From Candidatus Poribacteria bacterium (lineage in GTDB: Bacteria > Poribacteria > WGA-4E > WGA-3G), in assembly GCA_022824265.1 (NCBI GenBank), contig JAJEAG010000031.1, forward strand, positions 1 to 40,062: a stretch of DNA of 40,062 nt, given 5' to 3'. The notes under the pieces are model-generated. The model saw only the letters and a list, made by a program, of their open reading frames with translations. It was not told the origin of the DNA and did no database searches. The translations under genes and the position numbers were made by a program. Below are positions 1 through 7,762 of the stretch, piece after piece. Every line of letters starts with the position of its first letter. Positions within the stretch are counted from its first letter, which is position 1.

Positions 1-136
1 GCAAAAGGTAGTCCTTCATCCTGGACAACGGAATATATACCCACTAACTCCCGATCCTGGAAATCTTGGTTCAGATAACATATATGTTGAAGGTTGCTTT
101 GCTCGCTTCGGTTTACAGGACTGTATGTGAGCATGC

Positions 137-155
137 GGGCGGGGAGACCCCGCCC
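137..155. repeat. Perfect GC-rich hairpin
   Basis: GGGCGGGG and CCCCGCCC form a perfect 8-bp stem around the loop AGA. It stands out sharply from the surrounding AT-rich DNA. No T-run follows on either strand, so it is more likely part of an intergenic palindromic repeat than a classic terminator. Confidence 0.7.
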
Positions 156-170
156 CTACGGAATGTCCGA

Positions 171-279
171 GGCGCAATGAATTGCGTGACTACGAACGCG
201 GTTTCTCCTTAAATTGACGCTAATGGTTCAGTTACTAACCGAACCTGTGTAAAGAGTGCGGTTAGGATACCGCATCTAC
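171..279 (-). repeat. Composite palindromic intergenic repeat, copy 1
   Basis: Three palindromic modules lie in a row: one around GGCGCAATGAATTGCG at 171-186, one at 225-245 (GGTTCAGTT/AACCGAACC arms), and one at 256-279 (GCGGT/ACCGC arms). The reverse complement of 171-250 aligns along its length with 37,051-37,130, including the linker TCCTTAAATTGAC. The same module types recur at 24,261 and 36,132. This looks like a short non-autonomous palindromic repeat family. Confidence 0.7.
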
Positions 280-430
280 ACGGAGTGTGCATATATTTTG
301 ATGTTTCACTATAAAAGAAAAATTCAGACCATTGATTAATCTTTATGAGATACACTGAAGTAAAATCTTATAAAAAACACCGATATAATAAACAATTATT
401 AAAAAAAAATGTAATATTCTTGAAAAATAC

Positions 431-458
431 TTGACACGTTTCTCTGAATATGTAAAAT
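431..458 (+). promoter_or_regulatory. Probable sigma-70-type promoter of the nuo locus
   Basis: A perfect -35 hexamer TTGACA (431-436) is followed after 16 bp by TAAAAT (453-458), a 5/6 match to the -10 consensus, with TG directly in front. Transcription would start near 465 and leave a leader of about 145 nt before nuoA. It is the only strong promoter-like pair I see ahead of the operon. Confidence 0.6.
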
Positions 459-610
459 ATTAAGCACGTTTAATAAAATCACTTGAAATTTTGAACGCAA
501 AACATAACAATTAGCTTTATTTATTAGTAACACCAGGAATCCATTTGATAAAAATAAATAGTGGATGGTATTATTTCTGTCTGTTGCTGGAGGCTTAATA
601 GATTAGATAA

Positions 611-985
611 ATGTTAATAGATTATCTTCCGATAGTGTTTTTAGGGGTATTCGCAGTCCTATTCGCGGCTGTAAATCTCTCCCTTACCCACCTTCTTGGA
701 CCTAAAAAACCCACACGTGTCAAACTTTCTGTCTATGAATCTGGTGTACAACCAGTTGGTGATGCCAGACAAAGGTTCTCCATCCGGTTTGACCTTATTG
801 CTATGCTCTTTATCATTTTTGATATTGAAGTGGTCTTTCTGTATCCGTGGGCGGTGGTATTTAAAACATTTGCTGAAAATGAAGGCAGCGGTTTGTTTAT
901 TTTAATTGAGATGCTGGTGTTTATCGGCATTCTCCTTCTGGGCTACATCTACGCTTGGAGAAAAGGAGGCTTAACATGGGATTAG
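611..985 (+). CDS. nuoA: NADH-quinone oxidoreductase subunit A
   Basis: This is a small membrane subunit of respiratory complex I, located at the junction of the membrane arm and the quinone site. The 124-residue product has three hydrophobic segments (about 7-29, 61-83, 94-117). It carries the family's conserved central stretch: YESGVQP near 42-48, then the second helix with [12 protein letters not shown]. Length is normal. The ATG at 611 is the only reasonable start, although the GGAGG at 589-593 lies rather far upstream. The gene opens the locus behind the promoter at 431-458. Its last 10 bases overlap the start of nuoB, which suggests translational coupling. Confidence 0.95.
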   Translation: MLIDYLPIVFLGVFAVLFAAVNLSLTHLLGPKKPTRVKLSVYESGVQPVGDARQRFSIRFDLIAMLFIIFDIEVVFLYPWAVVFKTFAENEGSGLFILIEMLVFIGILLLGYIYAWRKGGLTWD

Positions 986-1503
986 CCAATACCGATATAC
1001 AAAGTGGGTCGAGTACCGAACAAACTGATGGTAATATCATCACAACGACAATTGACAAAGTTGTTAATTGGGGACGCAAAAATTCCTTGTGGCCCATGCC
1101 GTTCGGCACTGCCTGCTGTGCAATAGAGATGATGGCAACTTTAGCATCAAAATTTGACCTGTCTCGATTTGGATCTGAGGCGATTCGGTTCTCACCACGT
1201 CAATCCGATCTGCTAATCGTTTCAGGACGGATTTCAATCAAGATGATGCCGGTTTTGAAACGGATTTATGATCAAATGCCCGAACCAAAATGGGTGATTT
1301 CAATGGGGGCATGTGCATCTTGCGGTGGTGTTTTTGATACTTATACCTTAATACAAGGTGTTGACCAATTTCTACCAGTTGATGTCTACATTCCAGGATG
1401 TCCACCTCGACCAGAAGATTTGATTGATGCTGTTATGCAGGTGCAAAGACAAATCCAAAAAGGTGAACTACCCAAAGGTTCTGAGGTCGCATATAATGAA
1501 TGA
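976..1503 (+). CDS. nuoB: NADH-quinone oxidoreductase subunit B
   Basis: NuoB holds the terminal 4Fe-4S cluster N2, which passes electrons to quinone in complex I. The 175-residue product shows the expected ligands: adjacent Cys47-Cys48 in [11 protein letters not shown], Cys113 in GACASCGG, and Cys142 in PGCPPRPE. An additional Cys116 is present. I chose the ATG at 976 because an excellent GGAGG (965-969) lies 6 bases upstream. A start at 955 is possible but would lie inside nuoA and upstream of this site. The gene overlaps nuoA at its start and nuoC at its end. Confidence 0.96.
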   Translation: MGLANTDIQSGSSTEQTDGNIITTTIDKVVNWGRKNSLWPMPFGTACCAIEMMATLASKFDLSRFGSEAIRFSPRQSDLLIVSGRISIKMMPVLKRIYDQMPEPKWVISMGACASCGGVFDTYTLIQGVDQFLPVDVYIPGCPPRPEDLIDAVMQVQRQIQKGELPKGSEVAYNE

Positions 1504-2041
1504 AGAAAAAGAGGTTTCAGAAGAGGAACAACCACTTGTCCTTCAGAAACTACAAGACAAGTTCGCAGATGCGCTCTTAGCGAGTGCTGAAATCCGTCAG
1601 GGTGTTGCTGTTGTTGTCAATAAAGAAAATATTTATGCCCTGCTGGAATATCTAAAAACAGACCTCGCGTATTCGTTTCTTGTAGATGTCACAGCAGTTG
1701 ACAATTCTAAGTTAGAATCTGAATTGATACAATATGACTATGCCAGATTCATGGTTGTCTATCACCTTTATACTTATGAAGGTGAAACTTCGCGTATTAG
1801 GGTCAAAGTACCGGTGCATGAGAAGGACTTGAAGATTCCCTCGGTTACACAATTGTGGAAGGGGGCTAACTGGTTGGAACGTGAAACTTATGATATGTTC
1901 GGAATTGAATTTGAAGGACACCCAAACCTATCTCGCATTCTAACACCGGATGATTTTGAGGGACATCCACTGCGGAAAGATTATCCACTACGTGGACGTG
2001 GCGAGCGCGAAAGTTTCAACTTTGAAAAGCAAAATGTCTAA
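1496..2041 (+). CDS. nuoC: NADH-quinone oxidoreductase subunit C (30 kDa)
   Basis: NuoC is a peripheral-arm subunit of complex I that packs against NuoD. The product is 181 residues when started at the ATG at 1496, which overlaps the end of nuoB by 8 bases. The family signature is clear in the C-terminal half: the [15 protein letters not shown] region, then [18 protein letters not shown] and a final RGRGER segment. An acidic N-terminal stretch rich in Glu precedes the fold. NuoC and NuoD are separate genes here, unlike the fused enterobacterial form. The next gene begins 47 bases on. Confidence 0.95.
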   Translation: MNEEKEVSEEEQPLVLQKLQDKFADALLASAEIRQGVAVVVNKENIYALLEYLKTDLAYSFLVDVTAVDNSKLESELIQYDYARFMVVYHLYTYEGETSRIRVKVPVHEKDLKIPSVTQLWKGANWLERETYDMFGIEFEGHPNLSRILTPDDFEGHPLRKDYPLRGRGERESFNFEKQNV

Positions 2042-2088
2042 AAAAAATAAAAGCAAAATAGTATAAGACAAGGTAAAAGGAGTTTTCT

Positions 2089-3285
2089 ATGCAAGGTGGG
2101 ATGGAACGCACAACAGGCGAGAAGATGGTTCTCAACTTCGGACCGCAACACCCTGCTACGCACGGCACCCTTCGTATCGTATTAGAACTTGACGGTGAAA
2201 CCGTTTTGAAGGCGACACCTCACGCTGGATATTTGCATACCGGGTTTGAAAAACTGGGTGAACATTTAGATTATAACCAGTTCATCGTTGTAACAGACCG
2301 GATGAATTATCTGTCACCGTTGTCTAATAATTTCGGGTATGTGCTTGCAGTGGAACAATTGCTCGGTATTGAAGTACCAGAACGTTGCCAGTATATTCGC
2401 GTTTTGATGGCAGAACTTTCTCGGCTGGCTGACCATCTACTGTGGCTCGGAACTGCTGCACTTGATTTGGGTGCATTTTCGGTATTCCTTTATAGTTTTA
2501 GAGAACGTGAAAAACTTTACAGCATTTTTGAGAAGACAACTGGTGCAAGGTTGACAACAAGTTATACCCGCGTAGGCGGTGTTTTCCGCGATCTATATGA
2601 TGGATTTGATAATGATGCCCGTGATTTTATCACCAATTTTCCGAAGGCGTTGAAAGAAACACATACTTTGTTAACTCGCAATAGAATTTGGATGGATAGG
2701 ACAAAAGGTGTAGGTGCAATTTCATCTGACGATGCGATTAATTACGGGTTAACCGGTCCCTGTCTGCGAGCAACGGGAGTCGCACATGATATCCGGAAAG
2801 CTGAACCGTACTCGTCTTATGAGAAATTTGACTTTGATGTACCAGTAGGAACAAACGGTGATGCGTATGATCGGTATCTGGTTCGCATGGAGGAGATGAT
2901 CCAAAGTTGCGGTATCATTCGACAAGCACTGGATAACCTGCCAGACGGTCCGTTTAGTCTTGAAGACAACAAAGTGATGATGCCACACAAATCGGATGCT
3001 TATGGACATATAGAAGGTTTAATCCATCACTTCAAAATTGTTATGGATGGACACGGTGTACAGCCACCAAAAGGTGAAGATTATTGTGCTACGGAATCTC
3101 CGAATGGAGAATTAGGTTTCTATATTGTAAGTGATGGTAGCGGTACGGGGTACCGAATTCGGATACGTCCACCGAGTTTCTTTCATTTCCAAGCACTACC
3201 ACACATGTTAGAGGGTGGTATGGTATCGGATACTGTGGCGGTTTTAGGAAGTTTGAACGTGATTGCTGGTGAGTTGGATAGGTAA
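2089..3285 (+). CDS. nuoD: NADH-quinone oxidoreductase subunit D (49 kDa)
   Basis: NuoD forms the quinone-binding cavity of complex I with NuoB and is related to the large subunit of NiFe hydrogenases. The 398-residue product starts near the conserved FGPQHPATHG (about residues 17-26), continues with GYLHTGFEK and NFGYVLAVEQLLG, and ends with the canonical GELDR. Length is typical. The start at 2089 is supported by AAAAGGAG at 2076-2083. A second ATG at 2101 is possible. The downstream neighbour is not nuoE but a VOC-family gene, so the usual order is interrupted here. Confidence 0.96.
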   Translation: MQGGMERTTGEKMVLNFGPQHPATHGTLRIVLELDGETVLKATPHAGYLHTGFEKLGEHLDYNQFIVVTDRMNYLSPLSNNFGYVLAVEQLLGIEVPERCQYIRVLMAELSRLADHLLWLGTAALDLGAFSVFLYSFREREKLYSIFEKTTGARLTTSYTRVGGVFRDLYDGFDNDARDFITNFPKALKETHTLLTRNRIWMDRTKGVGAISSDDAINYGLTGPCLRATGVAHDIRKAEPYSSYEKFDFDVPVGTNGDAYDRYLVRMEEMIQSCGIIRQALDNLPDGPFSLEDNKVMMPHKSDAYGHIEGLIHHFKIVMDGHGVQPPKGEDYCATESPNGELGFYIVSDGSGTGYRIRIRPPSFFHFQALPHMLEGGMVSDTVAVLGSLNVIAGELDR

Positions 3286-3298
3286 TATTGGTGTAGAT

Positions 3299-3655
3299 AT
3301 GTCAGAAATGAAGATTAGTCTTGGCGGCGTCATGCTATTTGTAAAAGATATGAAGAAAGTCATTGCGTTTTATAGAGATGTAATCGGATTGACACCGGAA
3401 GAAGATCAGCCATTTCCAGAACATCGTTTTTACAGGTTTGATACGGGTGAGTGTAAACTGTGTCTCCATAGTGCAAGTAAACCAAATGAGGGTAGACAAA
3501 AGTTAATGCTTCAGGTTGAAAGTGTGAATGCAATGCACCAACATTTAAAGTCAAAAGGGTTACGTTTGAGACCTTTGGAAAATGAGGATGGTTACGGAAT
3601 TTTTGATATCAGAGACCCTGAGAAAAATCGAATTCAGTTTGTAGGGAAATATTAA
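3299..3655 (+). CDS. VOC (glyoxalase/bleomycin resistance/dioxygenase) superfamily protein
   Basis: The 118-residue product has the fold signature of the vicinal-oxygen-chelate superfamily: an opening beta strand GGVMLFVKDMKKVIAFYRDVIGL, a central pairing region, and the closing DGYGIFDIRDPEKNRIQF near the C terminus, where a Glu/Asp usually binds metal. Substrate and reaction cannot be inferred. The ATG at 3299 is preferred over an upstream TTG at 3263 that would overlap nuoD. The spacing to nuoD is 13 bases, so it is probably cotranscribed with complex I. I know of no functional reason for a VOC protein in this operon, so it may be a passenger. Confidence 0.8.
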   Translation: MSEMKISLGGVMLFVKDMKKVIAFYRDVIGLTPEEDQPFPEHRFYRFDTGECKLCLHSASKPNEGRQKLMLQVESVNAMHQHLKSKGLRLRPLENEDGYGIFDIRDPEKNRIQFVGKY

Positions 3656-3673
3656 TTTCAGGATGGAAAACAG

Positions 3674-3892
3674 ATTATAAAAACCCAATTTGCACTTTGC
3701 ATTGAAAACAATGGTTGTGAGGACATAGAGAAACGAAAGTTCTACCAGATTCTGCCTGATAAAAAATCGGCTCGTGAAGGATATTTACGTGTCGTTGATG
3801 AATCTCAGGAAGACTACTTGTATCCGGAATCTTACTTCATTTTTGTTGGACTTCCTCAAAAAGTACAGGAGGCATTCGTATCAGCAAACTAA
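3674..3892 (+). pseudogene. Small conserved-looking ORF lacking an ATG/GTG/TTG start
   Basis: Directly after the VOC stop codon, and in the same frame, the DNA stays open to a TAA at 3890-3892. From 3677 the translation reads (I)KTQFALCIENNGCED..., ending in LPQKVQEAFVSAN, about 71 residues. It looks like a well-formed small protein with charged and aromatic residues, not random DNA. The codon where a Met would be expected is ATA (3677-3679), preceded by ATT. Either the start codon was lost, a rare ATT/ATA start is used, or the sequence is reached by readthrough of the VOC stop. I do not recognise a function. Confidence 0.45.
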
Positions 3893-3945
3893 GTATTGTA
3901 TAACAAAATTTGCTGACCCAGTGATAGCCAATAAAGGAAACATAG

Positions 3946-4470
3946 ATGTCAGAAGAAATTATACAAATTGAAACACCATTTCAGTTTAGCGAAGAAAATA
4001 AACGAGAATTCGATGAACTGATTGGTCGATATCCTGTTAAAGAAGCAGCAATGCTGCCAACGCTTCACCTTGCACAAAGACAGGAAGGTTATATTACCCC
4101 TGCTGTCATGAAGTATGTAGCGGAGCTGTTAGAACTTTCCGTGATGAAGGTAAAAGACGTGGTGACCTTCTATCCGATGTTCTTTGAGGAACCTGTGGGT
4201 AAGTATGTGATCCGTATCTGTCATACGTTACCTTGTGCCCTGCGAGACTGTAAGGTGGTTCTGGATCATCTCAAGGAAAAGCTTGGTACCGATGTGGCTT
4301 CTGAAACAAATCTTGCAAAAGGAACAACTGATGATGGTAAGTTCACACTGATGAAAGTGGAGTGTCTTGCATCATGTGATGTTGCCCCCGTTATAATGGT
4401 GAATGACGATTTATATAAGAATTTGACTCCTGAAAAGGTAGATGAAATATTAGAACAACTTCCTAATTAG
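3946..4470 (+). CDS. nuoE: NADH-quinone oxidoreductase subunit E (24 kDa)
   Basis: NuoE is a thioredoxin-like subunit of the NADH-oxidising module and carries the 2Fe-2S cluster N1a. The 174-residue product has all four ligands in the usual pattern, Cys92 and Cys97 in CHTLPC and Cys140 and Cys144 in CLASC. The N-terminal helical part includes the family's LPTLHLAQRQEGYI. The start at 3946 has AAAGGA (3933-3938) at good distance. A 53-base gap and the start-less ORF separate it from the VOC gene. nuoF follows after 87 bases. Confidence 0.95.
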   Translation: MSEEIIQIETPFQFSEENKREFDELIGRYPVKEAAMLPTLHLAQRQEGYITPAVMKYVAELLELSVMKVKDVVTFYPMFFEEPVGKYVIRICHTLPCALRDCKVVLDHLKEKLGTDVASETNLAKGTTDDGKFTLMKVECLASCDVAPVIMVNDDLYKNLTPEKVDEILEQLPN

Positions 4471-4557
4471 AGGACATATCGTAAATCAGAAATTGTTGGG
4501 TTTCACGCGTTCTACCTAACCTACAAAAACTATAAGAGACAATATGTAGAGGAAAAT

Positions 4558-6036
4558 ATGGTTCAAGAAAAACGGATTCTCTACGAGCATCTGGATGTAC
4601 CGAATATAAACACGTTTGATGTTTTTCGACAACATGACGGTTACACCCGTTTTGAAAAGGCTATTGCCGAATATCAACCTGAAGAAATTGCTGATATGGT
4701 AAAGGAAGCAGGGTTGAAAGGTAGAGGCGGTGCAGGTTTTTCAACTGGGGAAAAATGGAGTTTTGTTCCAAGGGATATTGAGCCGCGTTACCTATGTTGC
4801 AACGCTGATGAGAGCGAACCAGGGACATTCAGTAATCGTTATGTCTTGGAGAAAAATCCACACCTGTTAATAGAAGGCATCCTTATCTGTTGCTACGCGA
4901 TGGGAATTGAGACCACCTATATCTATATTCGTGGTGAATTCACGCTTGGTAAAAAGATGTTAGATGCTGCTATTAAAGAGGCTTATGAACAAGGGTACCT
5001 TGGAGAAAATGTTCGTGACACAGGACTAAACATTAACATTTATTCACATCCGGGGGCTGGTGCCTATATTTGTGGTGAAGAAACGGGATTGATTGAATCG
5101 CTTGAGGGAAAACGTGGACAACCCCGTAACAAGCCTCCCTTCCCCGCTGTTCAAGGTGTATTCATGAAGCCTACCGTCGTTCAAAATGTGGAAACCTTGT
5201 GCAACTTACCTTTTATTGTTGGTAATGGTGTTGAATGGTATACTCAGATGGGACCGACTTATGGTGATGCGCGGTTTGACCCTCCAAAAGCAGATCCAAA
5301 TACAGGTACGAAACTCTACTGTATCAGTGGTGATGTCAACGAACCGGGTGTGTATGAATTAGAACTCGGTTTGACATGCACAGAACTTATAGAGGTGGCA
5401 GGTGGTTTACGCGGTGAAGAGGTGAAAGCCGTCATCCCTGGCGGTAGTTCCGCACCGATCTTGACACAGTATGAATTAGATACACGTCTTGATTTTACGT
5501 CACTTACACTTGCAAAGTCGATGTTAGGTTCGGGCGGTATCATTGTGATGAATGAGACCCGTAATATTGTTGATTGTTTGCTTAATATCATGAAATTCTA
5601 CGCGCATGAATCGTGTGGTCAGTGCACACCGTGTCGTTGGGGAACGCCGTGGGTGCGTGATATTGTCCAACGGATTGCCGATGGAGAGGGTAGACAGACC
5701 ACTATCACACGACCGAAGTTCGGTATCACAGAAAGCGGTAGATGGGGTGATACTGGGGAAACAGAGGAAATCTACGAAGACCTTGACTTGTTAGAAAACG
5801 TTGCGAACAACATTGCGAATGTAGATACGATGACTTGGAATACTATTTGCGTTTTTGGTATTGCTGTCTCTTGGCCCGCTGTAAGTTATATGCGGAAGTT
5901 CAGACCTGAATTTGAAGCTGCTATAAGAGAAAGTAAATTGGTCACCTTGCCTGTTGCTGAAGCGACGGTGCCACCAGAGGAAAATTACGCATATCAACAA
6001 AGAATTATCCCAAAAGAGATGGTTGACCTTGAATAG
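4558..6036 (+). CDS. nuoF: NADH-quinone oxidoreductase subunit F (51 kDa, NADH/FMN binding)
   Basis: NuoF oxidises NADH, passing electrons through FMN to the 4Fe-4S cluster N3. In the 492-residue product the NADH-binding glycine motif GRGGAGF is at 55-61 and the FMN-site segment CNADESEPGTFSNR at 81-94. The cluster ligands are Cys353, Cys356 and Cys359 in CGQCTPCR, plus Cys431. It is longer than the usual 430-450 residues, mainly because of an insertion of about 30 residues (roughly 378-410, Gly- and Glu-rich) between the third and fourth ligands, and because of a C-terminal tail. The start at 4558 follows GAGGAAAAT. Confidence 0.95.
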   Translation: MVQEKRILYEHLDVPNINTFDVFRQHDGYTRFEKAIAEYQPEEIADMVKEAGLKGRGGAGFSTGEKWSFVPRDIEPRYLCCNADESEPGTFSNRYVLEKNPHLLIEGILICCYAMGIETTYIYIRGEFTLGKKMLDAAIKEAYEQGYLGENVRDTGLNINIYSHPGAGAYICGEETGLIESLEGKRGQPRNKPPFPAVQGVFMKPTVVQNVETLCNLPFIVGNGVEWYTQMGPTYGDARFDPPKADPNTGTKLYCISGDVNEPGVYELELGLTCTELIEVAGGLRGEEVKAVIPGGSSAPILTQYELDTRLDFTSLTLAKSMLGSGGIIVMNETRNIVDCLLNIMKFYAHESCGQCTPCRWGTPWVRDIVQRIADGEGRQTTITRPKFGITESGRWGDTGETEEIYEDLDLLENVANNIANVDTMTWNTICVFGIAVSWPAVSYMRKFRPEFEAAIRESKLVTLPVAEATVPPEENYAYQQRIIPKEMVDLE

Positions 6037-6072
6037 AGACACTACGGTAAAATAAACCTTGGAGTAATATTT

Positions 6073-7728
6073 ATGGCATTTATTAAACTAAATGACCTTG
6101 AAATAGAGGTTGAAGATGGAACGAATATAGTTGAGGCAGCACGGGAACACGATATTGAAGTGCCTCACTATTGTTACCATCCTGGATTGAGTCGTCCCGC
6201 AAACTGTAGGATGTGTCTCGTTGAACCTTACGGACCCATACCAGGTGCCCCTCCAGGCACAATTGGTCCTGCTCGACAATTAGCAACGGGTTGTACACTT
6301 ACTGTTCGATCCGCACCACCTGAAAGAAAATTAGAGGAAAAATTTGATGCTATCATCCGAACAGATAGCGACCGTGTTATAAAAGCTCGGGAAGATATTC
6401 TTGAATTTTTGCTTGTGCATCATCCTCTTGACTGTCCTGTCTGTGACCAAGCAGGTGAGTGCGACTTGCAAGACTTCAGTTACCGGCATGGACACGATAA
6501 GAGTCGTTATCTGGAAGTCAAAAATGTACCCCCGAAGAAGGACTTAGGACCGGATGTTTTACTCTATTCCACACGGTGTATCGTATGCACACGGTGTATC
6601 CGATTCTGTGATGAGGTATCAGGTAGTGGAGAACTCGGATTGATTAATCGCGGTTCACACGATGAGATTGACATTCCCCGAAGTCATGAGGGAACACCTA
6701 TCCAACTGCTTGATAACAAACTTGCAGGTAATGTTGTTGATATATGTCCTGTCGGTGCGCTCATTAGCAAAGATTTCCTCTTCAAATCTCGTCCGTGGTT
6801 TATGGAAAAGGCAAACAGCATTTGTACTGGGTGTAGTGTCGGTTGTAATGTTACAGTCGAGTATAAAACAGATGGTTTATACCGCATCAAACCCCGCTTC
6901 CATGGAGATATTAACCAACACTGGATGTGTGACGATGGTCGTCTTGGTTACCACTATGTTAACAGTGATGATCGTCTACAACTCCCACAAAAACGGGTTG
7001 AGGAAGAACTTGTTACAACACAGTGGGCAGATGCACTGACATTAATTTCCGATAATTTATCGGAAGTTGAAGCAGATGATATTGTGGTAATCGGTTCAGC
7101 ACAGGGCACAAATGAAGATAATTATGTCCTACAACAATTCGCACACGATGTGCTAAAGACAACACAATTAGGACTCTTTGGACAGGTGCCGGGTGAAGAG
7201 CACAAATTCCCACAATTTACCATTGAAGCTGACAAGAACCCAAACACCGCAGGTGCGAGAACAATACTCGGTTCTGCAAACGGGAATGTTGTCTTAGAAG
7301 ACGATGCACTCTGGGAAAAGGTCGCAGGTGCAAAGGTCGTTTATCTCGTTAGTGGATGTCCAGAACGACCACTCAAAGATACTGAAAAAGATGCATTAGA
7401 GAAGGTCGAATTCCTCATTGTTCAAGACGTTTTACCATCAGAGGTTACACAGTTGGCTGATGTGGTATTACCGGGTACAACTTTTGCTGAAAAAGATGGC
7501 ACTTTTACTAATTCATCGGGATGGGTGCAACGGATTCGCAAGGCAATTGATCCCCCTGGTGAAGCACAAGCGGATTGGGAAATTACACAGCAGCTTGCAA
7601 AGCGACTTGGCGGTGAGATTGACTACCACTTCGCGGGTGAGATTGCCATTGCAATTGCAGAGAATGTAGAGGGCTACGGTGACGCAACACATCAAAATAT
7701 TGGAGATGCGGGTATTAAGTTAACGTAA
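6073..7728 (+). CDS. nuoG: NADH-quinone oxidoreductase subunit G (75 kDa), short form
   Basis: NuoG carries a chain of clusters in the peripheral arm. The 551-residue product begins with a 2Fe-2S ferredoxin domain (Cys34, Cys45, Cys48, Cys74). A His-Cys3 site follows (His117, Cys121, Cys124, Cys130), then a 4Fe-4S domain (Cys169, Cys172, Cys175, Cys225). Next come Cys251, Cys254, Cys258 and Cys286, which match the ligands of the off-path N7 cluster kept by only some bacteria. The molybdopterin-oxidoreductase-like C-terminal part is reduced to about 250 residues, so the protein is shorter than the common 650-900. The start at 6073 follows TTGGAGT. Confidence 0.93.
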   Translation: MAFIKLNDLEIEVEDGTNIVEAAREHDIEVPHYCYHPGLSRPANCRMCLVEPYGPIPGAPPGTIGPARQLATGCTLTVRSAPPERKLEEKFDAIIRTDSDRVIKAREDILEFLLVHHPLDCPVCDQAGECDLQDFSYRHGHDKSRYLEVKNVPPKKDLGPDVLLYSTRCIVCTRCIRFCDEVSGSGELGLINRGSHDEIDIPRSHEGTPIQLLDNKLAGNVVDICPVGALISKDFLFKSRPWFMEKANSICTGCSVGCNVTVEYKTDGLYRIKPRFHGDINQHWMCDDGRLGYHYVNSDDRLQLPQKRVEEELVTTQWADALTLISDNLSEVEADDIVVIGSAQGTNEDNYVLQQFAHDVLKTTQLGLFGQVPGEEHKFPQFTIEADKNPNTAGARTILGSANGNVVLEDDALWEKVAGAKVVYLVSGCPERPLKDTEKDALEKVEFLIVQDVLPSEVTQLADVVLPGTTFAEKDGTFTNSSGWVQRIRKAIDPPGEAQADWEITQQLAKRLGGEIDYHFAGEIAIAIAENVEGYGDATHQNIGDAGIKLT

Positions 7729-7762
7729 CTTCTATGAAGCGCGTCATCAAGAAGGAGAATTC

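Larger units (their letters stand above)
1..430. other. Repeat-bearing intergenic region before the nuo locus
   Basis: No convincing gene is visible here. The first 130 bases are open in one frame (stop at 128-130) and could be the tail of a gene that begins outside the window, but the translation matches nothing I recognise. The rest holds palindromes: a perfect 8-bp hairpin GGGCGGGG-AGA-CCCCGCCC at 137-155, the composite repeat at 171-279, and a 21-base motif at 296-316 that recurs inverted near 18,341. From about 320 the sequence becomes very AT-rich and leads into the nuo promoter. Confidence 0.6.

Noticed and set aside
2-130. Open frame at the left edge that could be the end of a gene
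   Set aside because: Only 43 codons, open in more than one frame for part of its length, and the translation shows no recognisable domain; part of it resembles the dispersed CCTGG...TTCAG repeat type.
3774-3971. A 65-residue ORF overlapping the start of nuoE
   Set aside because: It overlaps both the start-less conserved-looking frame and nuoE out of frame, and its composition is not protein-like.
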